Shown piece after piece: positions 10,971-21,646 of a stretch of 64,000 bases of DNA. A model generated the notes under the pieces. It saw only the letters and a program-made list of their open reading frames with translations, was not told the DNA's origin and did no database searches. Both the position numbers and the translations under genes were made by a program. Within the stretch, counting starts at the first letter, position 1. Each line of letters starts with the position of its first letter. The stretch spans positions 18,648 through 82,647 of the forward strand of contig JAKCPI010009401.1 of NCBI GenBank assembly GCA_023213315.1, read 5' to 3'. Source of the DNA: Euborellia annulipes (lineage: Eukaryota > Arthropoda > Insecta > Dermaptera > Anisolabididae).

Positions 10971-11869
10971 AGTTTGTAATAAGGTTCTGATGATCGATAG
11001 ATAAGGTTTAAAAAAATCATTAAATTTACAATTAGGTAATTATTTGTCCTTGCTAATACACGTTAATTAGTTATAACTTTGTAAATATTTTTTTTTTTTT
11101 TTTTCAAATCTATTTAGTCTAGATAGCCTAATTTTGAGAATTAAATGAGAAACCAAGAAATATTGTCGTAGAGTGATTTTTATTTATTATCTAAAATAAT
11201 TGATAAAATTATATTTAATCATAATCAATATAAAATTAATTTTTATCGATTAGTATTATTACTCAATTCACTAGTAAAAATTTCCAACCACTTGTCTTGA
11301 CACTTAAGAAGGGATACGTAGTGACCAGATGTTCAACTTTATTTTTTCTTTCTAACCAATACAAATAGCGCGCTAGTTAAGTTTTATTGAAGGTTCTTTC
11401 AGGCCTCTAGCACGTCATTATATTTCGCCCTTGTTTAGTTAAACGGCCCATAAAACTGAGTAGGGAAAAAAAAAGACTTGCGCTGCTGGGGACGAATCTT
11501 CTCTCTTCTCTATGCCTGGATGCTTTTTACCCAATCGGATCGAGTTCTTTTAACTCTCTCGAAAAGTTTAACAACCCTTAGCTCAATTTAAATTTCGTAT
11601 TAAAAATATTATATAAATATAGAAATGGTGTGTTTTCATCTCCTTATTTTAACCCCTGTGAACTAACAAGTCCGATCCAGATGAATGGGATTTGGTGACA
11701 AAGAAGAACATTCAAGTAATTAAAAGTATGAAAAAGAAATAAGTTTAACTTTAATTAAACCAAGACAACTTTCAGGAAAACAAATAAACCTCTAAAACAG
11801 GATTGAGACAACTACTGCCTTCTCATCGATTTATCCTTTTTATATTCTTTCCAATTTAAATAGGTCTAT

Positions 11870-11950
11870 TTCTGGGGTCGTCCACAATATACGTAACGTA
11901 GGGGGAAGGCAGGGGGCTGGATAAAACGTTACTAATTGTGACATGCACAC
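11870..11950 (+). mobile_element. Fragment of GGGTCGTCCA-type TIR element
   Basis: GGGGTCGTCCACAATATACG followed by TAACGTAGGGGGAAGGCAGG resembles, from memory, a TIR motif widespread in arthropod DNA elements. The opposite end is not found within 500 bases, so this is a partial copy and a tentative family call. Confidence 0.35.
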
Positions 11951-12042
11951 AATTCAAAGTTGAACTTACTTAAAAAAAAAGGTAAAATGATAAAGTTTAA
12001 AACAAGTTTCGGTTTCGGGGGGGGGGGGGGAGGGGTAGTTCT

Positions 12043-12412
12043 AAAAGAATCTAATTTTCTGTTTAATTGTGATTTATTTGTAAGTATTACAACGTTTCGG
12101 CCACTCTGTGGCCTTATTCAGTTAAGATTACAAAAGTAGTTAGTTACATATGTCTCATTTGAATTAGTTGAGAAAAAACAAGATGGCTGCTCTCGACATG
12201 CACGTCATCTGTACTGCATGAGCGATCGCAGCGCCCCTAGTAGGGGCCATCTTGTTTTTTTCTTAACTAATTCAAATGAGATTGTCACAGATGTAACAAC
12301 CTTTGTCATCTTAACTGAATTGTACCTGAAGAAGGCCACAGAATGGGTGGCTGAAACGTTGTAATATTTACAAATAAACCACAATTAAACCGAAAATAGG
12401 ATTCTTTTATTA
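12043..12412. mobile_element. Fold-back element with outward-facing hammerhead-like ends
   Basis: Arms of roughly 180 bp: AAAAGAATC, TTTAATTGTG, TTTATTTGTAA and ACAACGTTTCGG on the left are mirrored on the right. The centre pairs ACAAGATGGC with GCCATCTTGT. Each arm tip carries the CTGA-hairpin-GAAACGTTGTA block, on the minus strand at left (12094-12120) and the plus strand at right. CAAATAAACC beyond GAAAC may act in 3'-end formation. No protein is encoded. Confidence 0.75.
12326..12357 (+). ncRNA. Hammerhead-ribozyme-like motif
   Basis: CTGAAGA (12326-12332) matches the CUGANGA core, then a hairpin GGCCAC/GTGGC, then GAAAC (12353-12357) followed by GTTGTA. The last can form a two-pair helix III closing on a GUA triplet. 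The helix I junction pairs poorly, although TTGTA upstream and TACAA downstream could pair. Cleavage activity is unproven. Confidence 0.35.
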
Positions 12413-12559
12413 ATGATAACAATAAAAGCATAAACTCAAAAATTCACTGACAATTGCAAAGAATGCTTACTCATTTTAAAAGAAATAAAAGTAAATACCT
12501 GGTATATACTAATATTAATAATATTCAATCACATATATTATCTAAATAAAAAAAATATA

Positions 12560-13220
12560 ATAATTGCAAAAAGAATCCGAAGTATCTATTTCTCTTTAGA
12601 GAAAATAACTGATGTCCATTTATTTGGTGTGAATTGATTTAGAAGAGATCGAAATCGACATCGATATATAAAATAAAACAATGATAATCCAGACCACCAT
12701 AAAATAGCACTTTGGGGAGGATCTGAGCGCATTTATCACAATATCTGCCCTTCAGGAAGAGAATGAGTCTCTCTCTCTCTGTTCCTTCCTTTTTGACAGA
12801 AAGATGAACAATCGCCTCAGGAAAAAAATTTGTTGATGGTTCTAAATGAATGCTTCTGTATTTAAGCAACAAAACAAGAGGAGGTGCCAACATCACGTGA
12901 ATTCATCATATATTATTCGAGTACATAGTTATTATAAAATTTATTTTAATTAAAAACTACAAATTTGACACTGAAATGTGCGTCGTTATTAATTTTTATT
13001 TAATGGTCTCTCAACACTCAAAATGCACAAGGACGTACAGTGAGTTTCAAAATAAACCCCACTTTTTTTTTATTATTTTTCCACGTTTAAGAGTACCAAT
13101 CCATTTTACTTGCACATACACGCACACATTTATATAGATATTTTCATCAACAAATTAAAACATAAATAATTTTAAATATTTTATAAATTTATTTCAATTG
13201 AGTTGAAATTTGAAATAATT
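12560..13220. other. Spacer, no gene seen
   Basis: AT-rich with a (CT)n run near 12767-12780. An 85-codon minus-strand frame at 12639-12896 has no recognisable domain and overlaps the microsatellite. I do not call it a gene. Confidence 0.4.
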
Positions 13221-13224
13221 AGGC

Positions 13225-13265
13225 TAGAGGTCTAAATGACCTCAGATCCGAAAAAAGATCTTAAA
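13225..13265 (+). mobile_element. SINE 3' tail fragment
   Basis: AGGTCTAAATGACCTCAGAT followed by CCGAAAAAAGATC matches the shared SINE tail in plus orientation; a near-identical fragment lies at 22628-22660. No tRNA head is attached. Confidence 0.45.
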
Positions 13266-13441
13266 CAAAATAGAAATAATAAAATAAAATTTTATGCTTC
13301 CAGCGTCAGAAAATAGTATCCGTATTCAAAATTTTTTCAGAAAGGGAGCCTGAGGACTAAGATGATTTCCTCTTGGTCCATATTATTTTTTTGTGGAAAA
13401 CCAAAGAATGCAAACTTACCAGGTTATACATTTTTATCCTT

Positions 13442-14111
13442 TTACTTTCTCTTACCTATGTATATATGTAATATATATATAGAGAGAAAGTATTGGATTC
13501 ATGTCAAAAATTCGATGTCGAGATTTTGATGGATCTTCACGTTTTGAGGTCCCCTGAATCCAAAAAGTGGTTTTCGCGACATGGTCTGTCTGTGTGTCTG
13601 TCTGTCTGTCTGTCTGTGAACAAAATATCTCAAGAACGAAAAGAGCTAGGAGGTTGAAATTTTATATTTAAGTTAGGCACCCCCCTGGGACGTGACACGA
13701 AGCTTTTGAACAAAATCGACCAAAGAGTACTAGTACTTTACTGATGCACTTTTTCAGTTTTTTTCGATTTTCTCAAAATTTGCTCCAACGATTTTTTTTA
13801 AAATTCAAAAATCAATTATTTTTTAGATTCTCAATAAAATGTATATTCTCATTTTGTCATTGAAATCTTCTGAAGACCACTTTACTCTTGTACTCCATAG
13901 AAAAGATAGGAGAAATGGTTGCCATGGTAACAAAATATAAATATTTTCCCAAACTTATAAATTTTACATCTTGAATTCAAATGTACCCTACTGTCGGTAA
14001 CTAAATATATCTCAACACAAAAATCTGGTGTGACAAGCACAGTTCACAACTTTCGATTACCGAAGGTAAGAGAAAGTTGTGTGCTGTGCGCCAGTCACAC
14101 CAGATTTTTTG
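13442..14111 (+). mobile_element. PAL-family repeat, reference full-length copy B
   Basis: The 5' end is a palindrome, ACTTTCTCTTACC (13444-13456) to GAGAGAAAGTA, with an AT loop. Then come TTCGATGTCGAGATTTTGA, GAGGTCCCCTGAATCC, a (TCTG)n microsatellite (13587-13616), AGTACTAGTACTTTACTGA, GGTTGCCATGGTAAC, and a 3' hairpin AAAATCTGGTGTGAC...GTCACACCAGATTTT (14021-14110). Inside the 3' hairpin GGTAAGAGAAAGT (14065-14077) is the exact reverse complement of the 5' start, giving a 13 bp subterminal inverted repeat. It has no coding frame. Class unknown; target duplications are not clear. Confidence 0.8.
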
Positions 14112-14439
14112 GTTTTATATTTTTAGTTTTAATTTTCAAGTTTTAAAGCAAAATAAATATTGTTTAAAATTTTAACAATACATTTAACTATTATATTTTT
14201 TGAAAGTTTATTCCCTGGCCAGAGTGGATACATTTTATACTAGAAGAAATTTACCTGCCCTGGATGCAGATTAATTTATCTATATTTCGTTTCTTTTAAT
14301 TAGTAATATCCTCCTAAATGAAAACATTTATTTTAATGATTTATGTTGAACATGATTTTACTCTAGTGCATATTATGCCCTAAAAAACTGTTCATCAAGA
14401 GGATAAACTAGAGTATAGATATACTCGTAATAAAGATGG

Positions 14440-14610
14440 CGACTTGTTAATTAACGAGAGTTGCCGATCGTTTTTCCAGGCATCTAACAAGTCAATTAAT
14501 AGAAACATCGGCATTCATCTCTCCTGGGTCGTGAAGAGCTCTCAGGGGATAATATTTTAATTGGGTTAGTTTTGCAAGCCACCTCTATCGATTTCATGGA
14601 ACCTGACATC
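14440..14610. promoter_or_regulatory. Single-copy-looking island, possible cis-regulatory element
   Basis: Holds TTGTTAATTAACGAG and AAGTCAATTAATAG (homeodomain-type cores), GCCGATCG and CTATCGATTTCATGG with more balanced composition than the flanks. No repeat match in the window. Function is inference. Confidence 0.2.
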
Positions 14611-14899
14611 TTTTCTTATTATTAAAATTTTATTTCACACCTGGAGTTGTAATTAATTAATAAAAAAAAAAAAATCGATTTTATGTTGACACCATATTAT
14701 CAATCAAGTGTCATACTTGAAATTTCATTGTAAAAAAAAATGAGAGAAAGTTGTTTAAAAAAAATGTCTGGGACAACGCTTTGTAGAAGAATAGCCAAGT
14801 CAAGAAGCCTTGGTCCTCTCGAATATTTATATTATTTTTTATTTATAAATATTCACAAGATTGTCTTATTGGAAAAAACAAAAAATTTGAGGGTGTGGG

Positions 14900-14962
14900 G
14901 ATTCAGGGAGGCTTCGCTAAATACAAAGGCGGTCGAAGGCAGGTGACGCGACTAGTATAACA
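14900..14962. repeat. Short repeated motif (CTTCG...CGCGACTAGT)
   Basis: GGCTTCGCTAAATACAAAGG and AGGTGACGCGACTAGT resemble fragments at 20200-20238, 41705-41775 and 63945-63985, which share GCCGAAGGCGGGC and an adjoining CTAG. It looks like the end of a dispersed element, but boundaries are unclear. Confidence 0.35.
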
Positions 14963-15182
14963 TTAATTACTATATCATTTTAATATCCAATTGATCTAAC
15001 ATTTCCCGGAGAATTCCAACTATTATTATTGAATTTAAATTTACTCATTGTTTGTGGCTATCTTCACATTCGTGGAATTTTATTGGCCCGGTAAAGATTT
15101 CCGGTTGAACATAACTGGTCTAAACAAACTCTAATGTTCCAGGGGTATAATTTTTCTCCTTTTACATTTTTTTAAAATTTGT

Positions 15183-15340
15183 TTTTGGCATTTAAGCCCT
15201 AACCCTATTTATTTCAAATAATTGGTAGCTTATTCAATTGAAATAAATTTTTTCTCGCTTAAAGCGAGAAACAAACCCGGGACACCAGGTATGAGAAGCT
15301 AATGTTTCTTCTCTCTGAGCTACAGTTGACGGGCCCTTTT
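15183..15340 (-). mobile_element. tRNA-derived SINE, head type 2 (diverged)
   Basis: On the minus strand a tRNA-like head (CTGTAGCTCAGAGAGAAG, then CCCGGGTTTGTTTCTCG as a decayed B box) is followed by TTTATTTCAATTGAATAAGC and a decayed tail GGGCTTAAATGCC. The body TTGGTAGC and ATTGAAATAAAT matches the SINE at 16778-16937, showing the same family. Confidence 0.55.
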
Positions 15341-15817
15341 TACTTTTTACTGCATAAATAAGTTTGTTTTTGATTACTTAATGAACAACTCACAAATAGT
15401 TTTTAGTCTTTAGAGAGTTTAACGTAATTTTAATTAAAAAGGGCTTAACCGATATACACTAATGGTCTTAATCAAAAATTCATTAATTGAGTTTGGTTGC
15501 CTACTTTCCGAAAACATTTTATGCATTCTTTTATTTAGTTCTCAGTTCTTTGTTTCCGCTTCAAAGTAAAAAAAAAAAAAAAAACAGTAAAAAATGCGAA
15601 AAAAATCTATATTTAGTAAAAAAAAAGTGATTTGAAATTTTCTCACGAGAAATAACCCCCGCCCCCCACAAAATAAAGATCAAACAAAATCTAAATTCAG
15701 AATACTAAAATGTTTCTCTCTGGTCGTCCGCCAAACAAAATTCCTAGCTATAACATTATCTATTGAGTGACATGTTCTATTGAGACAAAATGCTTTGAAC
15801 ATTTGATAAAATATTTA

Positions 15818-16678
15818 TACTTTCTCTTACCTCTATATATTTTATATATATATAGAATAGAATAGAATAGAATAGAAAATGTTTTATTGGGCTCTGAGTA
15901 GTTTGTACTCTTATGAGCCATGAAAAAAGAATACATTTGATGTTACATACTCAACTCTCCGCCCAATTAATTATTAAAACAAAAGACAGAAAATATACAT
16001 ACACTAGAAAAACAAAATAAAACAATAAAACAAAATTTCATCAGTGGAGATTAGGTGCAAACAAAGATATCCTGAATATAGAGAGAGAAAGTAATGGATT
16101 CGTGTCAAAAATTCGAGATTTTGATGAATATACACGTTTTGAGGTCCCCTGGATCCAAAAAAGTGGTTTTCGTGACATGGTCTGTCTGTGTGTGTGAACA
16201 AAATATCTCAAGAATGAAAAGAGCTAGGAGATTGACATTTTATATTGAAGTTAGATACCCTCCTGGGACACGAAGCTTTTGAACAAAATCGATCAAAGAG
16301 TACGAGTACTTTACTGATGTACTTTTTCAGTTTTTTTGGATTTTCTCAAAATTTGCTCCGATTTTTAAAAAAATTCATAAATCAATTATTTTTTAGATGC
16401 TCTTTAAAATGTATATTCTCATTTTGCCCTCAAAATTGTTTGAAGCATACTTTATTCTTGTACTTCATAAGAAAGATAGGAGAAATGGTTGCTATGGTAA
16501 CAAAATATAAATATTTTCCCATGTTTATAAATATTATACCTTTAAAACTAATATATCGGCAGAAACTAAATATATCCCAACATAAAAAAATCTGGTGTGA
16601 CAAGCACAGAACACAACTTTCGATTACCGAAGGTAAGAGATAGTTGTATGCTGAGCGACCAGTCACACCAGATTTTTT
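15818..16678 (+). mobile_element. PAL-family repeat, copy C, interrupted by a LINE 3' end
   Basis: Starts TACTTTCTCTTACC (15818) and ends with the ATCTGGTGTGAC hairpin (16590-16678). The 5' palindrome is split by about 220 bases of foreign sequence (15859-16078). Internal landmarks (TTCGAGATTTTGATG, AGTACTTTACTGATGTAC, GGTTGCTATGGTAAC) follow copy B in order. A 132-codon frame at 16245-16643 is a shadow of this repeat. Confidence 0.75.
15859..16078 (-). mobile_element. 5'-truncated non-LTR retrotransposon 3' end inserted in PAL copy C
   Basis: On the minus strand it ends GAGCCCAATAAAACATTTTC followed by five TATTC units. A GGCTC...GAGCC hairpin precedes the tail. A simple-repeat tail, a terminal hairpin and clean interruption of another repeat are typical of a 5'-truncated LINE. 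A TATAGA-type duplication may flank it. It lacks any RT sequence. Confidence 0.55.
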
Positions 16679-16777
16679 AAATATGAATTTTTAAAACGAA
16701 GGAAAAATAAGATATTTCATGAGAAAATAATAGAATATTTCATTATTATTATTATTTATTTTTTTAAAATTTCATTA

Positions 16778-16937
16778 AGGTCTTTTTCGGCATCGAAGGC
16801 CATTTAGACCCCTCTTAATATTTCAAATGTATTGGTAGCCAATGTAATTGAAATAAATTGTCGCATGAGTTGGGATGCGAACCCGCGACTCTTGGTACAA
16901 ATGGCCAGCAGGCTATCCACTACACCAAGGCCCAAGG
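16778..16937 (-). mobile_element. tRNA-derived SINE, head type 2
   Basis: On the minus strand: A box CCTTGGTGTAGTGGATAGCC, B box GGGTTCGCATCCC, a short body with AATTGAAATAAAT, then the shared tail GGTCTAAATGGCCTTCGATG + CCGAAAAAGACC. The head differs from types 1 and 3, but the tail is the same as that of the SINEs at 1200 and 30163. Confidence 0.8.
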
Positions 16938-17059
16938 GCATTTCATCATTAAGGAAAATAGTTTTTAATTAAATGGCAAAATATTAAAAACAAACAAAAG
17001 CCGAACTTACAAGTCCCCTTTGTGCAAAACTCCTCAAATTGTTTAAAAAAAGCTTTGTT

Positions 17060-17390
17060 CTTTTTCCAAAACTATTTCAGAAAGAGGTTTGCTTTTCTTT
17101 GCGCCCTGCCCTCTCTTTTTCCCTATTCATTTCACGATGTCTTTCGATCATTTTTGCCAAGCACTTCTCTCTTTCTGCCCCCGCATCTCAACTTGACTCC
17201 TCAACTAAACTCGTTAAAAACTCATTAGGCTCTGTCTGGAGGCCCCCGGCGTCTGTCCTGCTATTAAACGAGGCTGGATATGCGGACATGGAGCTCACAT
17301 GTCAGCCTCTTCCTTGCCGTTATCACAGGTCCGCTCTACTCCTCATCTATCATGGAGAAAACACCTACTAAACAGCCTCCACCTTTAACA
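17060..17390. promoter_or_regulatory. Single-copy-looking, C-richer island
   Basis: A 110-codon plus-strand frame (17039-17371) covers it, but composition is pyrimidine-rich and no domain is visible; AACGAGGCTGGATATGCGG and CTTGCCGTTATCACAGG look unlike the surrounding repeats. It may be an exon fragment or a conserved non-coding element; neither is supported further. Confidence 0.2.
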
Positions 17391-17859
17391 CCTCCTTTTC
17401 TAATACCTTATTAATTTAATGTTCATAAAGTGTTAATAATAATAATAATAACATCGCCGGTTTAAAGTATGGTTAGAGCTTTGGAAGGGAATAAGGCAGA
17501 GAAATTTAATTAAGAAATGATATTTTATGTCAAAAAATATTTGATTTTAGACTCTGCAACTTAGAGAAGGAAAATGATAAAATTCATTTAAATTATATTG
17601 AATTGATAATATCTTCGGATGCTAAAAAATAGGCAAAGAAATTGGAAAACTCTCCTGCTCTTCTTAAATATCACCAACTATATTTTAAAAATTTTAATCT
17701 CTTGATGTATTAATAAATAAATGCTCAGGGGCTTCTCCGAAATTTGGGTTCATTTCTCCCGATGACCAATAAAAGTGAATTCAAATAACCAAATGCCAAG
17801 ATGGTGGGTTCCAGTAGTTAGGGCACACTTGAGTACAAATTGGTGCATTTATTTTATTA

Positions 17860-17960
17860 AAAATATAAATACTGTACAATGTTTCGACTGCTTATTCTGC
17901 AGACGTTTTCAAGTACTGTGCACTTGCTCCGACTCACTGCATCTATATTTTTAATAAATA
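17860..17960 (-). mobile_element. Fragment of TATA/GAAACGTTGTA-type element
   Basis: On the minus strand GTGCACAGTACTTGAAAACG, then a CTGC/GCAG hairpin, GTCGAAACATTGTACAGTA. This matches the 3' part of the repeats at 29084 and 31926. The core is degenerate (TTGAAAA in place of CTGANGA). Confidence 0.6.
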
Positions 17961-18087
17961 ATTAATATAAATTTATTCTATAATTAAAAACTCCCATAAT
18001 AATAAATTAGTGGCTCTGTGAATGTAGTACTATGAAAGGAGCAGGAACAGCCAAAAAGAAAGCCTCTGCTTTCTTAACAATCGAAAT

Positions 18088-18115
18088 GTTTCGAATTTTA
18101 TTGTTCCATCTTCAG
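18088..18115 (-). ncRNA. Hammerhead-ribozyme-like motif downstream of RT remnant
   Basis: On the minus strand CTGAAGATGGAACAATAAAA + TTCGAAAC: core CTGAAGA, helix GGAA/TTC, then GAAAC. It lies about 125 bases 3' of the RT stop codon in the same orientation, so one transcript could contain both. Helix II is short and activity is uncertain. Confidence 0.3.
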
Positions 18116-18239
18116 TCTTTAATTAAAACATGGGTAAATTGGACAAAATAATTGAGAGAGAATTTGGCGTCGAATTGACCAATAGTCACATGCAGCCAGG
18201 AAGAAAATAAAAACAAAAGGAGAAGCATAAAGGGGAAAC

Positions 18240-18740
18240 TCAACTGCGGGAACTGAGAAGATGCCTGTTGAGGTTAGACTTGAAAGTCTGAAGATTGTAG
18301 GTTTTGGGGAAGATAGACGCAGGGAGCTTGTTCCAATCACGGGAGGTCATGGGGACAAAGGAAGATTGGAATTGACTAGTTCTGTTAGTCGTGATCTGAA
18401 CAGCATAGGGATGCTGGGAAGATGCCTCTCTTGTGTTCCGTGAATATGTTGCATTGGGTGGGATAATTGATTTTAATTCGGCAGAGCATTGACCATGGTA
18501 ATACCTGTAGAAGAGAGATAGTGAAGATACTCTTCTTCTATGATCTAGCGACTGTAGGGATGCAGTAAGGGTAGAATCACCTATCAGTCTAATTGCACGC
18601 CTCTGTATGGCTTCCAAGGAGGAGAGAGCGTCTTTCGACGCCCCTCGCCAAAGGTGGGAACAATATTCAAGACACGGCCGAATTTGGGCTTTATAGAGGA
18701 TTAGGAGTTGTTGGGAGATGTTATTTACATATATTATGAC
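18240..18740 (-). pseudogene. Non-LTR retrotransposon reverse transcriptase, C-terminal fragment
   Basis: Reading on the minus strand from about 18740 to the stop at 18240-18242 gives about 166 codons. Early residues include ILYKAQIRPCLEYCSHLW, then LEAIQRRAIRLIGD, LFYRYYHGQCSAEL, RTSQFQSSFVPMTSRDWNKL and a final FKSNLNRHL. This order matches the thumb and C-terminal tail of many animal non-LTR (Jockey/CR1-related) ORF2 proteins. Endonuclease, catalytic YADD motif and most of the RT are absent. No ATG is needed: the first methionine-like position is TTG. The frame is open but truncated at its 5' side by a TAG, so it is a dead fragment. It sits between the inverted arms of 18031-18853. Confidence 0.85.
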
Positions 18741-19801
18741 CTATAACTAAATCATAAGCAATATTAAAAGATGGAAGATAAAACAATAAAATTGAACCGA
18801 AAGATTGTTAATAAATCGGAGGCTTTCTTTTTGGCTGCTCCTGCTCTTTTATAATTATTAAATTTTTTACTGGGCTTGGTTTAAGTAGTTATTTATTGAT
18901 TGTTAAGACCAAGGAGAACAAAAATTAAATTTTTTTTTTGTTATTAACTTTAAACTAAAAATAATTTAACACTTTATTATGATTTGATCTAATGGTGAGT
19001 TAATTTCTTGAAGCAGTGTAGTTAACAAAAATATGCTGAATGAAATAAAAATAGTCTAATGCAGCGGTTTCCATTCTTTATGCTAGTAGGCTTTTAAGCC
19101 TTTTTTTCTCAAATCATTCAATAATGAATTTTAAAAACTCGTATTAATTTTCATGACATTACAATATTTATTTATTTTTTATCTTTTTTTTAGTGAAATG
19201 CATTATAAATATTGCATGAAATGATTGACAGTAGAAGTGGGCTAAAAAATTAATTAAACCAGGTCGAGACCATTCATCCATGATGCTGGATCATTTTATT
19301 ATTATATTATCAATCGATGAAGAGTTAAATATATTAAAATAATCAGCAGGCAGAGTCAATTCACGGATACAAAACATCGCTTCTCACTCTGTCTGTCTCC
19401 TCTATAATTGATTTTTATTAGATGGATCCGGTGTGGAGGCGAAGACGACGACGATGACGACATTAATGATGACGATCATCATCATCATCATCACATTTTC
19501 CCTGAATCGGAGCGAAACCATCAAAATAAATGACCACCGATCAGAGAGACAGCGAAAAGAATTTATTATTATACACCTTGTTGGTGTCAACGTTTACAAA
19601 AACAGTTAATGTGGACAACAAATTCTTGGCGTAATAAAAAATCTTTAAAATATTTCTGAACTTCAGGAGAACTTTTTTGAACTTCGCTACCGCTAATCTT
19701 GTAAAGCGCCTTAATAACGAAATATTCTATTAATATGTAACTTTTTTTTTTAAAGGGAAAATTTTTATTTTTTCTCCCATTTTATAAATATTTTATTAAG
19801 G

Positions 19802-19836
19802 GGGAATAGGAGCGAAGTGGTTACGCATGTTTTTCA
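19802..19836 (+). repeat. Interspersed repeat, inverted copy of 1-30
   Basis: GGAGCGAAGTGGTTACGCATG is the reverse complement of the first bases of the window. The sequence beyond (CACGCTAAGATGGCG) has no counterpart visible because the window starts there. Confidence 0.6.
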
Positions 19837-19849
19837 CGCTAAGATGGCG

Positions 19850-21240
19850 TTGTGTGTCATAAACAGTATGCTCAAAAATCAAGTAATTCAAAAATTTGCC
19901 AAGAGATGTCAGAATGGTAGCTAATAATATTTAATGCATTTGGTTGATTTTCATTGATCTTTTAACAATAAATACTTTATAAATGTTATTATATATGATG
20001 TATCTTTTATAAAAGCATAAAAATATATAAATAGAGGCCAGATATGAAATGCAGAACTAATTTGACAGTTGGTTTTTAAATAAATCATCTAAGCTTATTT
20101 TAAAAATTTCTTAATTAATATCTGATTAATAATAACAATAAATTCATTTTTAAATTAAAAAAAAAAAAAAAAATTAAAGATTATTTGGACAGATTGTTTT
20201 TTTGTATTTGCCGAAGGCGGGCTTTGCGACTAGTTAAATATATAAAAATCATTTCAAAGATTTCGACTTGAAAAAAAAAAAATTTTAAATAAATTTTTGG
20301 AATATGTAGTATAAACGGCCTTATATTAATTATTATTAGGATGCAGAGAGATGGGGGAGTGTCAGTTAGCTTGCCATTTGGGTGGCCGATGCTGAAGGCG
20401 CTTAATCATATTTACAGGTTCTAATCTATATAAGAGGAGTACAGTATTCTAATCCCGATTTCTGTTAGGTTGTTAACTTGTTTATAATATTATTTATCTA
20501 TTTATTGACAAAGGATTTTGTTTCATCTTTTATTAAGGTCACTTAATCCCATTAATTCAATCGTTTTTACTTGATTTAAAACACATTTTATTTTATTACC
20601 GGCTATATTATGAAATACCTATAAACTTTTATTTTCACACGGTTCGAATCCATTTCCTCTTTTTTTTTCATTAAACCATTTATTTTACTATTTAAAATAA
20701 ATTACTTCATGATTACGAATTACTTATTCATATCTTTTTGCTTCCTTTCACTAATTGGCCTAAATTTAACCGAGATATAATAAAGATATACAAAACTAGG
20801 GAAGCGTGAAGACCTTTAAATAAAAAATTAAAATCTCTGCGGAGTTGAATTGCAAGCAATTTAACAACTATTTGGAGATTTCAAAGTAGCTGTATAGATA
20901 TACCTATATATAAAATAATAAAATAAATTATTTACAGCCGCCTCAGAGTATTTAATAGAAGGAAATTTTAATCTATTCCGTCCGTGTTCTTTTAAATTAC
21001 AAAGAGTATAAAAAAGTAAAGAATTTTACTACTTTGAAAGGAAGCCATCTTCTCTAAATAATTTTTATTTTCTAATAAAGATTTCTAATTACACTCTTGT
21101 TTAATAATATTAATTTTATTAGAGTTATAAATTTAAAAAAAAATGTATAAAATTGTTTCAATTAAATTTATATTGATTGAAAGGTTAAGAAAATGTGTTT
21201 CTTTAAAGGCAATTATTATTCGAGAGTGTGAAGATGTAAC
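19850..21240. other. AT-rich spacer, no gene seen
   Basis: Poly-A near 20158-20174 and a small GCCGAAGGCGGGC motif at 20209-20221 (shared with 14905 and 41720). The patch at 20340-20440 is less A/T-rich (GGCCGATGCTGAAGGCGC) and of unknown nature. Confidence 0.35.
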
Positions 21241-21245
21241 GTAAT

Positions 21246-21646
21246 CAGGGATGGGCAGGCTATCCTTTTGGATTTAAATCTGAAAATCTGATCCAGGATT
21301 CTAGGATCTGGATCAAAATCCTTTTTCTTTTGGGAAGGATCTTGGATCTGGATCGAAATCATTTTTGCCCTCTGGATTTAGAATCGGGTCATAATAAAGA
21401 TTAGCAATCCTGGGTTTTTTGAAATCCTTTAAAAATGTGCGAATTCGGCAGAAGGGATAGATTTTTTAATCCGGCAATTTTATTAGAAACTGGATCGGAC
21501 TTTCAGATCTCAAAGCCCGGATCGGATTTCCAGATCGCCGATCGAAATAGTGATCCTATTTAAAAGTCGGATTGGATTAGAGTATCGGATCTAACAAGCT
21601 GCTGATCGGATCGCTTATCTTTTTTAACAGATTTTGTCCAGCCCTG
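21246..21646. mobile_element. hAT-like MITE rich in GGATC repeats
   Basis: The ends CAGGGATGGGC and TGTCCAGCCCTG are inverted and match the CAGGG start typical of many hAT elements. The 401 bp body contains many diverged GGATC/GATCC units in clusters. The putative 8 bp flanks (AACGTAAT, AACCCTAT) match at only five positions. No coding capacity. Confidence 0.65.

Larger units (their letters stand above)
18031..18853. mobile_element. Composite fold-back element enclosing an RT remnant
   Basis: Left arm 18036-18120 and right arm 18763-18850 are inverted copies (AGCAGGAACAGCCAAAAAG vs AGCAGGAGCAGCCAAAAAG, then AAGCCTC, TTAACAATC, TTTTATTGTT). Between the arms lies a non-LTR RT C-terminus on the minus strand. 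Either an RT-bearing element grew inverted ends, or a LINE inserted into a fold-back. The left arm carries an intact hammerhead-like core. Confidence 0.7.

Noticed and set aside
13442..14111. PAL family as a Helitron
   Set aside because: There is no TC start or CTRR end next to a short terminal hairpin, and the ends are long palindromes.
16245..16643. 132-codon plus-strand frame, the longest in the window
   Set aside because: It lies wholly inside PAL copy C and is not conserved as a frame in the other copies.
17039..17371. 110-codon frame as a real gene
   Set aside because: Pyrimidine-rich, no domain, and an overlapping frame of similar openness exists; kept only as an unexplained island.
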